Counted from the first letter of the stretch, positions 1 through 10,001 are shown. The stretch is DNA of 64,000 bases from Polaromonas sp. (GCA_028291985.1 JAQGNE010000021.1:24772-88771), one strand, 5' to 3'. Notes: a model not told the origin generated them from the letters alone. Numbers and translations are program-made.

Positions 1-454
1 ATATCAGGCTGCCCGTCATGGTGAAGTAGCGCAAAAATTTACCAATCGCCATGTAAGCCACGCAGGGCCAAAAAGGAAACTTGAGCCAGCCTGCCACTGC
101 GCACAGCGGATCGCCGACCACCGGTAACCAGGCCAGCAGACAGGCTTTCGGGCCCAGTTTTTCAAGCCACCTGACTGCGCGGCCGTGGTGTGACGAATGC
201 TGGTATTTGTCGACAACCTTGTGCGCGCCGTAACCCAGCCACCAGTCGAGCGCGCCTCCCAGGGTGTTGCCGGTGGTGGCAACCAGAATGGCTGGCCAGA
301 ACAGTTCAGGGTTGAGTTTGACGAGGCCGAACACCACCGGCTCCGAGCCCAGTGGCAGCAAGGTGGCCGAGATGAAAGACACGATGAACACCGTGCTCAA
401 GCCGAATTCCGGCAGGGCCAGAAGTTCGATCAGGTGTTGTGTCCAGGCTTGCAT
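1..454 (-). CDS. YqaA/DedA-like inner-membrane protein, C-terminus cut by window edge
   Basis: The reading frame opens at an ATG complementary to 452-454 and stays open to the left edge, so about 151 residues are visible and the end is missing. The translation has hydrophobic stretches near residues 17-35 and 50-65, a TTGNTLGG segment followed by a DWWLGYG motif, and then a basic amphipathic stretch and LLAWLPVVGDPLCAVAGW. This pattern is typical of the YqaA branch of the SNARE-associated (DedA/VTT) membrane proteins. Family members are polytopic inner-membrane proteins linked to membrane lipid handling; the exact role here is unknown. It is transcribed divergently from dusB. Confidence 0.8.
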   Translation of the reverse strand, partial: MQAWTQHLIELLALPEFGLSTVFIVSFISATLLPLGSEPVVFGLVKLNPELFWPAILVATTGNTLGGALDWWLGYGAHKVVDKYQHSSHHGRAVRWLEKLGPKACLLAWLPVVGDPLCAVAGWLKFPFWPCVAYMAIGKFLRYFTMTGSLI

Positions 455-606
455 GCAGGGCAAAGTATAGACAGGCGAGCGTGGCTCAACTGTAGGCAAT
501 CATGCTTACAAAGCTGGGGCTGCTTAGCACATCGCCATTTCAATTGCTGAAATTTTAGGCAGCTACAATCGTGCCTTCTTTTTAAGCAAGCGGCTTGCCT
601 CGCGTT

Positions 607-1692
607 ATGAATATCGGTCCCTATCTGTTGGCCAATCCTGTGTTTGTTGCGCCCATGGCAGGCGTAACAGACCGGCCCTTTCGGATGCTGTGCAAACAGC
701 TGGGCGCTGGATACGCGGTGAGTGAAATGGTCACGTCGCGCCGTGACCTGTGGGACACGCTCAAGACGTCGCGCCGCGCCAACCACGCGGGTGAAGCTGC
801 TCCGATAGCCGTGCAGATCGCCGGGACGGACGCACAGATGATGGCTGACGCCGCGGCCTACAACATTGATCGCGGCGCGCAGATCATCGACATCAACATG
901 GGTTGCCCGGCCAAGAAGGTGTGCAACAAATGGGCAGGCTCTGCGCTGATGCAGGATGAGACGCTGGCGCTGCAAATCATCGAAGCTGTGGTGGCCGCCT
1001 GTGTGCCCAGCCGGGTTCCGGTCACGCTGAAGATGCGCACCGGCTGGTGCAGCACACATCAAAATGCCTTGTCGATTGCCCGCGCGGCCGAAAGCGCCGG
1101 CGTGCAGATGGTGACGGTGCACGGTCGCACCCGCGAGCAGGGTTACAAGGGCTTCGCTGAATACGACACCATTGCCGAGGTCAAGGCGGCGCTGCGGATT
1201 CCGGTGGTGGCCAACGGCGACATCGATGGCTGCGAAAAAGCCCGGGACGTTCTGGCCTATACCGGCGCTGACGCCGTCATGATCGGGCGCGCTGCGCAGG
1301 GCCGTCCCTGGATTTTTAGGGAAGTTGAGCATTTTTTGGCAACCGGTACCCATCAGGCTGCGCCGCTGGTGGCCGTAGTTCGCCGCCAGCTGCTTGATCA
1401 TTTGCTGGATCACTATTCGCTGTATGGCGAGTTCACCGGTGTTCGAAGCGCCCGCAAGCACATCGGCTGGTATGTCAGGACGCTGCCAGGCGGCGATGAT
1501 TTTCGGGGCCGTCTGAATCAATTGCAGCAATGCTCGGCACAACTGCAGGCCGTGAATGACTTTTTCGATGAACTGGGCGAGCAGATGGACCGCCTGCCCG
1601 CTGCCACGGAATACGCAGACCGTGCGGGCGCCTTCCGCCTGCAACAGCAACCACCAAAACTACAACAAAAGTATGAGAGAGCCGCCGCATGA
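607..1692 (+). CDS. dusB: tRNA-dihydrouridine synthase B
   Basis: This FMN-dependent enzyme reduces specific uridines in the tRNA D-loop. The 361-residue product has the family N-terminus (APMAGVTDRPFR), the NMGCPAKK motif with the proposed catalytic Cys near residue 100, the phosphate-binding ANGDI motif and the GADAVMIGRAAQGRPW segment. The ATG at 607 is chosen because the protein then begins MNIGPYLL, matching family starts; a TTG at 595 would add four residues. No strong ribosome binding site is visible. The stop overlaps the fis start by 4 bases (ATGA), the conserved dusB-fis arrangement, which suggests translational coupling. Confidence 0.96.
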   Translation: MNIGPYLLANPVFVAPMAGVTDRPFRMLCKQLGAGYAVSEMVTSRRDLWDTLKTSRRANHAGEAAPIAVQIAGTDAQMMADAAAYNIDRGAQIIDINMGCPAKKVCNKWAGSALMQDETLALQIIEAVVAACVPSRVPVTLKMRTGWCSTHQNALSIARAAESAGVQMVTVHGRTREQGYKGFAEYDTIAEVKAALRIPVVANGDIDGCEKARDVLAYTGADAVMIGRAAQGRPWIFREVEHFLATGTHQAAPLVAVVRRQLLDHLLDHYSLYGEFTGVRSARKHIGWYVRTLPGGDDFRGRLNQLQQCSAQLQAVNDFFDELGEQMDRLPAATEYADRAGAFRLQQQPPKLQQKYERAAA

Positions 1693-1925
1693 GCAAAAAG
1701 CACATTGAAGAGTGCGTTCGCAACAGCCTGGAGGGTTATTTCAAGGACCTGCACGGCACTGAACCCGATGGCATGTACGACATGATGATCGGGGTGGTTG
1801 AAAAGCCGCTGCTGGAAGTGGTGATGCAGCATGCCGAACAGAACCAGTCACGCGCTGCAGACTGGCTGGGCCTCAACCGAAACACGCTGCGTAAAAAACT
1901 GGTCGAGCACAAGCTGATCAAGTAG
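1689..1925 (+). CDS. fis: Fis family nucleoid-associated regulator
   Basis: The 78-residue protein is a small DNA-bending nucleoid protein. The C-terminal half carries the Fis helix-turn-helix (SRAADWLGLNRNTLRKKL, about residues 54-71), also found at the C-terminus of NtrC-type activators. The N-terminal half (EECVRNSLEGYFKDLHG) fits the dimerisation helix. Its length is slightly below the 98 residues of the enterobacterial protein, as is usual in betaproteobacteria. It starts inside the dusB stop codon and precedes purH by 88 bases, so the three genes probably share a transcript. Confidence 0.93.
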   Translation: MSKKHIEECVRNSLEGYFKDLHGTEPDGMYDMMIGVVEKPLLEVVMQHAEQNQSRAADWLGLNRNTLRKKLVEHKLIK

Positions 1926-2013
1926 CTGTGCACGCCTGCTGGCTGGCAGGGCCTGGCGCATCGCAGGCTTCATGGGTTATGCCCTTCAAACCGATTGATA
2001 AACAAAGACAAAA

Positions 2014-3597
2014 ATGAACGCATTGATTTCAGTTTCTGACAAAAGTGGCATTGTTGAGTTTGCACAGGCCTTGCACGCGCTCAATATCCGGCTGTTGTCG
2101 ACCGGCGGCACTGCAAAGCTGCTGCTTGATGCGGGCCTGCCTGTGACGGAAGTCGCAGATCACACGAATTTCCCGGAGATGCTGGACGGCCGCGTGAAGA
2201 CGCTTCATCCCAAGATTCACGGCGGTTTGCTGGCGCGCCGTGAGGTACCGGAGCACATGGCGGCGCTCAAAACACACGGCATCGAAACCATTGATCTGCT
2301 GATCGTCAATCTTTACCCGTTCGAAGCCACGGTTGCAAAGGAAGGCTGCACGCTGGAAGACGCCATTGAAAACATAGACATCGGCGGGCCAGCCATGGTG
2401 CGGTCCGCAGCCAAGAACTGGAAGGATGTCGGAGTGCTTACCGACGCGTCGCAATATGCAGGGGTGATCGCCGAGCTACAGGACGCGGGAAAGCTGACCG
2501 ACAAGACCCGTTTTGCGCTGTCGGTAGCGGCGTTCAACCGAATCAGCCAGTACGACGGCGCGATCAGCGACTACCTGTCCGCCATTGGAGACGCGGGTGA
2601 GAAGAGTCTGTTTCCTGCCCAGTCCAATGGCCGATTCGTCAAGGTTCAGGACCTGCGCTACGGCGAAAATTCGCATCAGCAGGCCGCGTTGTACCGTGAC
2701 CTTCACCCCGCACCGGGTTCGCTGGTAACGGCCACACAACTGCAGGGCAAGGAGCTCTCGTACAACAATATTGCCGACGCTGACGCTGCCTGGGAGTGCG
2801 TCAAGGGCTTTGATTTGCTGAAGGACGGCGCTGCCTGCGTGATCGTCAAGCATGCGAATCCTTGCGGCGTGGCCATCGGCAAGGACGGGCTGGATGCGTA
2901 CAGCAAGGCCCTCAGAACTGATCCAACATCGGCATTTGGCGGCATCATTGCGCTCAACTGCCCATTGGACGAGCGTGTGGCGCTACAGATTTCAAAGCAG
3001 TTTGTCGAAGTGCTGATCGCCCCGGCTTTCAGCCCCGAAGCCTTGGACATCTTCAAGGCCAAGGCCAACGTGCGCATCCTGCAGATCGCGCTACCGGCTG
3101 GCGGCGCCACGGCCTGGCAGAACGGCCGCAACTTCATGGACGTGAAGCGGGTGGGCTCAGGTCTGTTGATGCAGACAGCCGACAACCATGAGCTCTCGAT
3201 TGCTGACCTAAAAGTGGTGAGCCGCCTGCAGCCAACGCAGGAGCAGTTGCATGACATGCTGTTTGCCTGGAAGGTTGCCAAGTACGTGAAGTCCAACGCG
3301 ATTGTGTTTTGTGCGGGCGGCGCCACGCTGGGCGTTGGCGCAGGTCAGATGAGTCGTATTGACTCCGCGCGCATTGCGTCCATCAAGGCTGCCAATGGCG
3401 GGTTGACCTTGCAAGGTTCAGCCGTGGCCAGCGATGCGTTTTTTCCGTTCCGCGACGGGCTCGATGTGGTGGTGGATGCCGGCGCCGCCTGTGTCATACA
3501 GCCTGGTGGTTCGATGCGCGACCAGGAAGTCATTGATGCAGCGAACGAGCGTCAGGTGGTGATGGTGCTGACCGGTGTGCGCCACTTCAGGCATTGA
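2014..3597 (+). CDS. purH: bifunctional AICAR transformylase / IMP cyclohydrolase
   Basis: It catalyses the last two steps of purine synthesis, AICAR to FAICAR to IMP, in the cytoplasm. The 527-residue length is normal. The N-terminal MGS-like cyclohydrolase domain (about 1-190) contains [10 protein letters not shown] and [14 protein letters not shown]. The C-terminal transformylase domain contains the KHANPCG motif with the catalytic Lys-His pair near residues 279-280, then DPTSAFGG and the closing DQEVIDAA. It follows fis on the same strand. Nothing is missing. Confidence 0.97.
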   Translation: MNALISVSDKSGIVEFAQALHALNIRLLSTGGTAKLLLDAGLPVTEVADHTNFPEMLDGRVKTLHPKIHGGLLARREVPEHMAALKTHGIETIDLLIVNLYPFEATVAKEGCTLEDAIENIDIGGPAMVRSAAKNWKDVGVLTDASQYAGVIAELQDAGKLTDKTRFALSVAAFNRISQYDGAISDYLSAIGDAGEKSLFPAQSNGRFVKVQDLRYGENSHQQAALYRDLHPAPGSLVTATQLQGKELSYNNIADADAAWECVKGFDLLKDGAACVIVKHANPCGVAIGKDGLDAYSKALRTDPTSAFGGIIALNCPLDERVALQISKQFVEVLIAPAFSPEALDIFKAKANVRILQIALPAGGATAWQNGRNFMDVKRVGSGLLMQTADNHELSIADLKVVSRLQPTQEQLHDMLFAWKVAKYVKSNAIVFCAGGATLGVGAGQMSRIDSARIASIKAANGGLTLQGSAVASDAFFPFRDGLDVVVDAGAACVIQPGGSMRDQEVIDAANERQVVMVLTGVRHFRH

Positions 3598-3600
3598 CAA

Positions 3601-3618
3601 GTTTTTTACGTAAAAAAC
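3601..3618. repeat. 18-bp perfect AT-rich palindrome after purH
   Basis: GTTTTTTACGTAAAAAAC is a perfect palindrome beginning three bases after the purH stop codon. It has no loop and no GC-rich stem, so it is a poor classical terminator, but it could form a short AT-rich cruciform or be a protein binding site. Confidence 0.5.
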
Positions 3619-3624
3619 AGCCCT

Positions 3625-3667
3625 AGCCCTTTAGGTACAAGTGGTTATAGCTATAAATTAAATAGCA
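3625..3667 (+). repeat. 43-bp dispersed element, copy 1 (canonical)
   Basis: AGCCC (3625), 19 bases, AGCTAT (3649), 7 bases, ATAGCA (3662). Inverted arms GCTAT/ATAGC with a 7-base loop. It lies between convergent purH and hemL. A TCTGGA/TCCAGA inverted repeat follows at 3671-3693. Confidence 0.8.
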
Positions 3668-3753
3668 AAATCTGGAGCGAATGCAGTTCCAGATGCCGCG
3701 CCTGTGATGCTAAGCCGCGCGCCTGCTGCGTGCAGGCGACGCTTTGTGCTGGA

Positions 3754-5076
3754 TTACATCCGTGAAAAATAGCGATGCGCCGCGCTCACCGTCGCTTCAA
3801 TATCGGCTGCGGTGTGCGCGGCGCTGACAAAGCCGGCCTCGTATAGCGCAGGCGCGTAGTAGATGCCGTCGTCCAGCATGGCGTGAAAGAAGCGGTTGAA
3901 TGCCGGGCTATCGGTGGTCATCACAGTAGCGTAGTTTTGGGGCAGCTGATCCAGCAGGAAAAAACCGAACATGCCGCCTTCGCTGTCGGTGCAAAAAGGG
4001 ACGCCCGTCTGGCTGGCAGCCGCGCTCAGTCCTGTTACCAGACTGCGCGTGCGTGCCGACAGGGTGTGATAAAAGTCCGGTTTTTGTATCTCACGCAGCG
4101 TGGCCAGACCGCAAGCCGTTGCCACTGGATTGCCTGACAGCGTGCCGGCCTGGTAGACAGGCCCCATTGGCGCAAGCTGCTCCATGACCTGCCGGCTCCC
4201 GCCAAAAGCCGCCAGCGGCATGCCGCCGCCAATGACCTTGCCCAGCACCGTCATGTCAGGTTTGAACCCTGGAATGCTCCGGGCGTAAACACTTTGCGCG
4301 CCGCCAAGCGCCACGCGAAAACCCGTCATCACCTCGTCGAACACCAGCAGTGTGCCGTGCGCGGTACACAGCTCGCGGCAACGCTTCATGAAAGGAATGC
4401 TGGCACGCACGAAATTCATGTTACCGGCGATGGGCTCGATCATCAGGCAGGCGATGGTGTTGCCGTGCAGGGCAAATGCCTCTTCCAGCTGCGCGATGTG
4501 GTTGTATTCCAGCACCAGAGTGTGCTGCACAACCTCGGGAGGAACGCCTGCGCTGGTGGGGTTGCCAAAGGTTGCAAGCCCGGAACCGGCCTTGACCAGC
4601 AGGGCGTCGGCATGGCCGTGATAGCAGCCTTCGAACTTGATGATCTTGCTGCGCCCGGTGGCGCCGCGGGCCAGGCGGATGGCGCTCATCGCGGCTTCTG
4701 TGCCTGAACTCACCAGCCTGACCATCTCCAGAGAAGGCACGAGTTTGACGATTTCCTCGGCCAGTTCCACCTCCCGCTCGGTCGGCGCGCCGAACGAAAA
4801 ACCTTCCAGCAAAGCTGCCTGCACTGCCTCAACAACTGCCGGATGTCCATGGCCCAGAATCATCGGTCCCCAGGAGCCGATGTAGTCGATATAGCGCTTG
4901 CCGTCCGCGTCCCAGAAGTGGGCGCCTGCAGCTCGCTGCACGAAACGGGGCGTGCCGCCGACCGCCTTGAAAGCCCGAACCGGCGAATTGACCCCGCCAG
5001 GGATCAGCTGTTTTGCACGTTGGAAAAGCGACTCGTTGCGGGATGGGCCCGATGGTTTAGTGTTTGGTAGTTCCAT
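3754..5076 (-). CDS. hemL: glutamate-1-semialdehyde 2,1-aminomutase
   Basis: This PLP enzyme turns glutamate-1-semialdehyde into 5-aminolevulinate, the first committed tetrapyrrole precursor made by the C5 pathway. The 440-residue protein shows [19 protein letters not shown] at its start, [15 protein letters not shown], the EGCYHGHAD segment, FDEVMTGFR with the cofactor Asp-Glu, and [16 protein letters not shown] with the PLP lysine at about residue 280. The frame is open upstream, but the ATG complementary to 5074-5076 begins the conserved protein. Its start overlaps the end of the upstream thiD homologue by 20 bases, so the two are co-transcribed. Confidence 0.96.
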   Translation of the reverse strand: MELPNTKPSGPSRNESLFQRAKQLIPGGVNSPVRAFKAVGGTPRFVQRAAGAHFWDADGKRYIDYIGSWGPMILGHGHPAVVEAVQAALLEGFSFGAPTEREVELAEEIVKLVPSLEMVRLVSSGTEAAMSAIRLARGATGRSKIIKFEGCYHGHADALLVKAGSGLATFGNPTSAGVPPEVVQHTLVLEYNHIAQLEEAFALHGNTIACLMIEPIAGNMNFVRASIPFMKRCRELCTAHGTLLVFDEVMTGFRVALGGAQSVYARSIPGFKPDMTVLGKVIGGGMPLAAFGGSRQVMEQLAPMGPVYQAGTLSGNPVATACGLATLREIQKPDFYHTLSARTRSLVTGLSAAASQTGVPFCTDSEGGMFGFFLLDQLPQNYATVMTTDSPAFNRFFHAMLDDGIYYAPALYEAGFVSAAHTAADIEATVSAAHRYFSRM

Positions 5077-6037
5077 TGGGCGGTAAATCGAAAAAAGGCT
5101 TTGCGGGTAACAGGGAGGCGGACGCTTCATCGGCTGGCAAGCCGGCTTTCTCAAGGGACGGGTCGCTGCCGCTCTCGTCGTCCTCGGCCTGCGCCCAGAA
5201 CATGCGGTCTGGCAGCACATGGCCCATTCCGGGGTGGAAGCCGGCATCAAGGCTGCGGTCAAGGTAGGTGAGCGCTTCGGCGGTGGCGGCCTGCAGGTCA
5301 TGGCCATTGGCCAGCAGGGCCGACAGCGCGGCGGACAGCGTCTCGCCAGCACCTGTGAAGACGGCCTCGAAGCGCTCGAATTTTTCGCTGTAAAGCACGG
5401 CTTGCGGCGTTGCCAGAACGTTGTCGATGAACTGGTCGGGCAGGGGAATACCGGTTACCAGTACATAAGGCACCCCCTGCGCGGCAGCGGCCTTGGCAAT
5501 ATCCTTGGCCGAAGGATTGCGGTCACCGGACCAGTCGGGCAGCAACCAGCGCCACAGGGTGCTGTGGTTACCCATCAGCAGTGTGGTCTGGGGCAGCATC
5601 AATTCGCGGAAAGCGTCCTGGTATGAGTCGATTTCAGACTCGTCCCACCATGACAGATCAGGCATGTAGGCAATGACCGGAACTTCGGCATAGTCGGATG
5701 CGATTTCGGCAATGGCGCTGATGTTCTCCGGGCTGCCGACAAATCCAACCTTGATAGCACCTGCAGGCATGTCCTCCAACGCTGTCCGTGCCTGCTCGTC
5801 CACAGCCTCCTCGTCGAATGCGTAGTGATCACGAACTTCCGAGGTGTCGCGGACATAGGCACCCGTCACAACTGCCAGCGGATGCCCGCCGGCGGAACTG
5901 ATCGCGGTGATGTCGGCTGTCAACCCGCCTGCCCCGCTAGGGTCGCATGCGTTGAAAACCATCACGCAGGTGGGTGAGGTGTCTTCGTCTGTTTCAGGCG
6001 CGGGTTCGGCTGCTGTAACGGGGTTGGGGTTTGCCAT
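5057..6037 (-). CDS. thiD: phosphomethylpyrimidine kinase-like protein (divergent ThiD)
   Basis: Ribokinase-fold kinase, 326 residues from the ATG complementary to 6035-6037, against about 270 for standard ThiD. The substrate motif is present ([14 protein letters not shown], then [11 protein letters not shown]). The usual anion-hole motif GTGCTLSAA near the C-terminus reads [19 protein letters not shown], so the expected Cys is Glu. An acidic N-terminal extension and a charged C-terminal tail account for the extra length. The gene sits between hemL and a rubredoxin gene. Phosphorylation of hydroxymethylpyrimidine in thiamine synthesis is the family role; the changed motif leaves the substrate uncertain. 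Confidence 0.8.
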   Translation of the reverse strand: MANPNPVTAAEPAPETDEDTSPTCVMVFNACDPSGAGGLTADITAISSAGGHPLAVVTGAYVRDTSEVRDHYAFDEEAVDEQARTALEDMPAGAIKVGFVGSPENISAIAEIASDYAEVPVIAYMPDLSWWDESEIDSYQDAFRELMLPQTTLLMGNHSTLWRWLLPDWSGDRNPSAKDIAKAAAAQGVPYVLVTGIPLPDQFIDNVLATPQAVLYSEKFERFEAVFTGAGETLSAALSALLANGHDLQAATAEALTYLDRSLDAGFHPGMGHVLPDRMFWAQAEDDESGSDPSLEKAGLPADEASASLLPAKPFFDLPPNGTTKH

Positions 6038-6118
6038 AGGCTGCAATTTTGCCTCGTACGCGATTAGCAACGCTGCCTCGATACAATTGTTGCATTCTAT
6101 TTGAAGGCAACTTAAGCT

Positions 6119-6292
6119 GTGACCCAAACAACGACCTGGATGTGCTTGATCTGTGGGTGGATTTACGACGAGGTAACAGGCTCGCCAGAGCATGGTTTGG
6201 CGGCCGGTACACCTTGGTCTGAAGTCCCTATGAACTGGACTTGCCCTGAATGCGGAGCCCGCAAGGAAGACTTCGAAATGGTCGAAATCTAG
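6119..6292 (+). CDS. rubredoxin
   Basis: A 57-residue electron carrier holding one iron on four cysteines. Both knuckles are present: MCLICGWIYDE (CxxC) and CPECGARKEDFEMVE (CxxC), with the G-T-P-W-S-E-V-P spacing typical of the fold. The start is the GTG at 6119 with a GAAGG about ten bases upstream; the only in-frame ATG lies at the first knuckle and would remove conserved residues. It lies 81 bases from the divergent thiD homologue and upstream of pilG, an arrangement I recall from other betaproteobacteria. Its redox partner is not in the window. Confidence 0.93.
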   Translation: MTQTTTWMCLICGWIYDEVTGSPEHGLAAGTPWSEVPMNWTCPECGARKEDFEMVEI

Positions 6293-6375
6293 GGCGATCC
6301 GTTCGCCTGGCTTGGCATAACAATTGCTGAGCTTGTGGGTAGTCGGACGGTGTTGCAAATACAGGAGCGAAGACA

Positions 6376-6774
6376 GTGAGCATTAGTAGTTCCGGACTCA
6401 AGGTCTTGGTTATCGACGACAGCAATACCATCAGGCGCAGTGCCGAAATTTTTCTGAAGCAGGGCGGACACGAAGTCATGCTGGCGGAGGATGGTTTTGA
6501 TGCGCTGGCCAAGGTCAACGACTACCAGCCCAACCTTATTTTTTGCGACATCCTCATGCCGCGTCTGGACGGGTATCAGACCTGCGCCATCATCAAGCGC
6601 AATGCGCGATTTGCAACAGTTCCTATTGTCATGCTGTCATCAAAAGACGGTGTGTTCGACAAGGCCCGCGGCCGCATGGTCGGCTCTCAGGATTACCTGA
6701 CCAAACCTTTTACCAAAGACCAGTTGCTGCGGACCGTGATGGACCTCGGCGGAATAGCACAAGGAGTAGCTTAA
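6376..6774 (+). CDS. pilG: twitching motility response regulator PilG
   Basis: Stand-alone CheY-like receiver of the Pil-Chp system, 132 residues. The acidic pocket IDDS is near residues 13-16, the phospho-acceptor Asp is at residue 58 (FCDILMPRLDGY), and the conserved Lys is in YLTKPF. There is no output domain. In the characterised Pseudomonas system PilG promotes type IV pilus extension and cAMP signalling. The start is GTG with AGGAGCGA just upstream. The stop codon shares a base with the pilH start. Confidence 0.93.
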   Translation: MSISSSGLKVLVIDDSNTIRRSAEIFLKQGGHEVMLAEDGFDALAKVNDYQPNLIFCDILMPRLDGYQTCAIIKRNARFATVPIVMLSSKDGVFDKARGRMVGSQDYLTKPFTKDQLLRTVMDLGGIAQGVA

Positions 6775-7139
6775 TGACGATAAAGAAAATTCTGGTCGTG
6801 GATGATTCAAAGACTGAATTGATGTACCTGACCGACTTGTTGGTGAAGAACGGTTTTTCGGTCAAGACCGCTGAAAATGCAGAAGACGCCTTCAGGCGCC
6901 TCGCAGAAGAAAAACCGGAGCTCATCTTGATGGATGTTGTGATGCCAGGTCAAAACGGCTTTCAGCTCACCCGAGCCATCACACGCGATCCGTTGTACTC
7001 GGATATCCCCATCATGATGTGTACCAGCAAGAATCAGGAAACTGATCGCGTTTGGGGTATGCGTCAGGGTGCCAGGGACTACATCACCAAGCCGGTGGAT
7101 GCTGCCGAGTTGATGGCAAAAATCAAGGCTCTCGGCTGA
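6774..7139 (+). CDS. pilH: twitching motility response regulator PilH
   Basis: Second stand-alone receiver, 121 residues, starting in the TAATG overlap with pilG. The phospho-acceptor is Asp54 in LMDVVMPGQNGF; VDDSKTE and the Lys in DYITKPVD complete the active site. The GAR before DYITKP and the WGMRQG segment are typical of PilH. In the known pathway PilH opposes PilG, favouring retraction or acting as a phosphate sink. It lies 16 bases before pilI. A longer frame runs upstream but overlaps pilG and has no family support. Confidence 0.93.
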   Translation: MTIKKILVVDDSKTELMYLTDLLVKNGFSVKTAENAEDAFRRLAEEKPELILMDVVMPGQNGFQLTRAITRDPLYSDIPIMMCTSKNQETDRVWGMRQGARDYITKPVDAAELMAKIKALG

Positions 7140-7155
7140 GACCTGACAGCAGCTT

Positions 7156-7686
7156 ATGGCCAACAGACAAGCCCTTCGTGAACTCCAGACCCGTCTTGCC
7201 GACCGGCTGCAGATAGCCCGTACGCAGGGTGTGGCGCCGTCATGGCTTGCGGTGGAGGCAGGCGGCAACAATTATCTTTTTCCGATGGCTCAGGCTGGCG
7301 AGATTTTCCCTGCGGTTGTCACCCAGTCGGTGCCCTACACGCAGTCCTGGTTTTTAGGTGTTGCGAATCTGCGGGGCGGATTGTTCGGCGTGGTGGACAT
7401 GGCAAGTTATGTCACTGGGCTGCCGCTGGCGGTGAAAACCGAGATGGCCCGGAAAGAGTCGCGCCTGGTCACACTCAACAGCGCCCTTGAAGTCAACTGC
7501 GCATTGCTGATTGACCGCCTTGCTGGATTGCGCAACCAGGAGGCCTTTGTAGATTTTTCCGCCAAAGCGTCGGATGCGCCTGCCTACTTTGGCAATCAAT
7601 ACATAGACCAGAGCGGTGCTGTCTGGCAGGAAATTAACTTGCAACTGTTGGCCCAGCAGGCCAATTTTTTGACAATCGGCGCATAG
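7156..7686 (+). CDS. pilI: CheW-like adaptor PilI
   Basis: 176-residue CheW-domain scaffold that couples the receptor PilJ to the kinase PilL. The CheW core is seen in NNYLFPMAQAGEIFP, WFLGVANLRGGLFGVVDMASYV and LLIDRLAGLRN. It lies between pilH and pilJ with short spacers (16 and 26 bases), so it belongs to the same operon. No transmembrane segment is present, as expected for a cytoplasmic adaptor. Confidence 0.92.
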   Translation: MANRQALRELQTRLADRLQIARTQGVAPSWLAVEAGGNNYLFPMAQAGEIFPAVVTQSVPYTQSWFLGVANLRGGLFGVVDMASYVTGLPLAVKTEMARKESRLVTLNSALEVNCALLIDRLAGLRNQEAFVDFSAKASDAPAYFGNQYIDQSGAVWQEINLQLLAQQANFLTIGA

Positions 7687-7712
7687 GCGCAGCGTTACCC
7701 GGAAGGCCCACC

Positions 7713-10001
7713 ATGTCTGTTCTTGAGCAATTCCAGAAAATCTTTAAAACCAAGTCCCCGCAGCCTGCCGACAGTGTGGACATGAGTTCCATGGGGGCGG
7801 CACCGGACTCCGTGGCGGTATCGATGGATGACATGTCCATGAGCGCGACAGCCGTGCGCGAAGCCGGAAGCGACGATGCGTTCGGTTCCGGAAGCGGCGA
7901 TGCTTCCGACCAGGTGCTTGCTGTCCCCGACGCCGATCTTCTGAAGTTGCCATTGTTGGGCCAACGCACGATTGCTCAGCATCAGCGTATCTTGCTGAGT
8001 CTGCTGGGCTTGTCGGTGTTGGTTTTAGGGGCGGTTGCATACCGCGCGTTGAATCAGGCCGAGACGGTTTCGCAGCAGGTGGCTGCTACAGGCCAGTCGC
8101 TGATGCAGTCGCAGCGTCTTGCCAAATCGGTGTCACAGGCATTGGTGGGTAGTGCCCAGGCCTTCCCGGACGTTCGTGAAAGCTCGGACGTTCTCGCCAA
8201 GACGGTCAGGGGTTTGAAGTCCAGCGACGACAGCCTTCAGCTCAAGGCGGTCAGCCAGGATCTGCAGCCCGATATCGAGAAAGTTGTTCCCCTGATGGAG
8301 AAGGCCGAGAAAAACGCGGCCACCGTCATGGGCCAGCAGCACATTCTGACGCAGGTGGGCCACGCGCTGCGAACCATCAATCGTCAGTCGTCGGATTTGC
8401 TGGAGATCGCCGAGACCGTGTCTTCGCTAAAGCTTCAGCAGAATGCACCACCGGCCGAAATTTCTGCCTCCGGACAGTTGGTGATGCTGACGCAGCGAAT
8501 CGGTAAATCGGCCAACGAGTTTCTGACCATGGAAGGTGTGAGCCCCGAAGCTGTTTTCTTGCTGGGTAAAGATCTGAATTCGTTCAAGGAGATTTCCCAG
8601 GGTCTTCAGGAGGGCAGCCCCGAACTGCGTTTGACTGGCTCCAAGGACCCCCAGACGCGTGAACGTCTTGAAGCGTTGATGGCGCTCTATGAGCAGACGC
8701 GTGTACAGGCTGGCGCAATTCTGGGTAATCTGCAGGGGCTCGTCTCTGCACGTGAGGCACAGGCATCCATCCTTGCAGACAGCGAGCCACTGCGCCGTGG
8801 TCTTGAAGACCTGCAGAGCAAGCTGTCGTCGCAATCCGGTCTGGGTGCCGGTTCGGTGGCTGCGTTGATCGTGGCCGCGCTCTTCGGCTTGACCTGCGCT
8901 ATCGGTATTGCTCGCGTTCAGCTGCAGGACAGCCGCCAGCGCCAGACCGTTGCTGAAAGGCGGCAGCTGGAAGCGCGCGGACAGGAGCAGGACGCCAAGC
9001 GGGTCAATGACGCCAACCAGGCCGCGATCTTGCGTCTGATGAACGAATTGCAGACAGTTGCTGAAGGTGACCTCACACAGGAAGCTACCGTTACCGAAGA
9101 CATAACCGGCGCTATTGCCGACTCGGTGAACTACACCGTTGAAGAGTTGCGCCAGCTGGTCGGCAACGTACAGAACACTGCGACCCGTGTGGCTCAGACC
9201 ACCGCCCAGGTTGAGAGCACTTCTACTGAACTTCTCGCCGCCTCGACAGAGCAGTTGCGCGAGATTCGCGAGACCGGTCAGTCAGTGCTGGACATGGCTT
9301 CCCGAATCAACGAGGTGTCGACCCAGGCCCAGGAGTCTTCTCATGTTGCGCGCCAGTCGCTGACAGCTGCCGAGTCCGGCCTGCAAGCGGTGCAGAACGC
9401 CATCGGCGGTATGAACTCCATCCGGGATCAGATCCAGGAAACGTCCAAACGAATCAAGCGACTCGGTGAGTCGTCACAGGAGATTGGCGAGATCACGGAA
9501 CTGATTTCCGACATTACCGAGCAGACGAACGTGCTGGCGCTGAACGCTGCCATTCAAGCTGCGTCGGCTGGTGAGGCCGGGCGAGGCTTCTCGGTGGTGG
9601 CGGAAGAGGTGCAGCGACTGGCCGAGCGTTCCGCAGACGCCACGCGCCAGATTTCAGCCCTTGTGAAAGCGATTCAAACCGACACACAAGACGCGGTAGC
9701 CGCTATGGAGCGCTCGACACAGGGTGTGGTTGAAGGTGCAAAGTTGTCCGATAACGCAGGTACGGCACTGTCGGAGATTGACCGCGTGTCCAGGCGTCTG
9801 GCTGATCTGATCGAACAGATTTCAAAGTCGGCATCGCGCGAGGCCGAGTCCGCCAACGTGGTGGCCGGCAACATTCAGCATATTTTTGCCGTGACAGAAC
9901 AGACCGGTGAAGGCACGCGTTCAACAGCGCAGCAGGTGCGCGATTTGTCCCGCATGGCTGAGGAGCTTCGGCAATCGGTATCGCGATTCAAAATTGCTTG
10001 A
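7713..10001 (+). CDS. pilJ: methyl-accepting chemotaxis protein PilJ
   Basis: Chemoreceptor of the Pil-Chp system, 762 residues. A cytoplasmic N-terminus of about 90 mostly polar residues precedes the first membrane helix (about 94-113). A long periplasmic helical PilJ-type region follows, then the second membrane helix (about 378-400), a HAMP-like linker and the signalling coiled coil. The conserved hairpin tip reads EQTNVLALNAAIQAASAGEAG at about residues 603-623. The N-terminal extension ahead of the first helix is longer than in Pseudomonas PilJ. Predicted ligands or surface cues cannot be read from sequence. Confidence 0.93.
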   Translation: MSVLEQFQKIFKTKSPQPADSVDMSSMGAAPDSVAVSMDDMSMSATAVREAGSDDAFGSGSGDASDQVLAVPDADLLKLPLLGQRTIAQHQRILLSLLGLSVLVLGAVAYRALNQAETVSQQVAATGQSLMQSQRLAKSVSQALVGSAQAFPDVRESSDVLAKTVRGLKSSDDSLQLKAVSQDLQPDIEKVVPLMEKAEKNAATVMGQQHILTQVGHALRTINRQSSDLLEIAETVSSLKLQQNAPPAEISASGQLVMLTQRIGKSANEFLTMEGVSPEAVFLLGKDLNSFKEISQGLQEGSPELRLTGSKDPQTRERLEALMALYEQTRVQAGAILGNLQGLVSAREAQASILADSEPLRRGLEDLQSKLSSQSGLGAGSVAALIVAALFGLTCAIGIARVQLQDSRQRQTVAERRQLEARGQEQDAKRVNDANQAAILRLMNELQTVAEGDLTQEATVTEDITGAIADSVNYTVEELRQLVGNVQNTATRVAQTTAQVESTSTELLAASTEQLREIRETGQSVLDMASRINEVSTQAQESSHVARQSLTAAESGLQAVQNAIGGMNSIRDQIQETSKRIKRLGESSQEIGEITELISDITEQTNVLALNAAIQAASAGEAGRGFSVVAEEVQRLAERSADATRQISALVKAIQTDTQDAVAAMERSTQGVVEGAKLSDNAGTALSEIDRVSRRLADLIEQISKSASREAESANVVAGNIQHIFAVTEQTGEGTRSTAQQVRDLSRMAEELRQSVSRFKIA

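Noticed and set aside
430..1650. 406-codon open frame on the minus strand opposite dusB
   Set aside because: It is antisense to a clearly conserved gene, has no family-like motifs and is His/Arg-rich, as expected for the opposite strand of GC-rich coding DNA.
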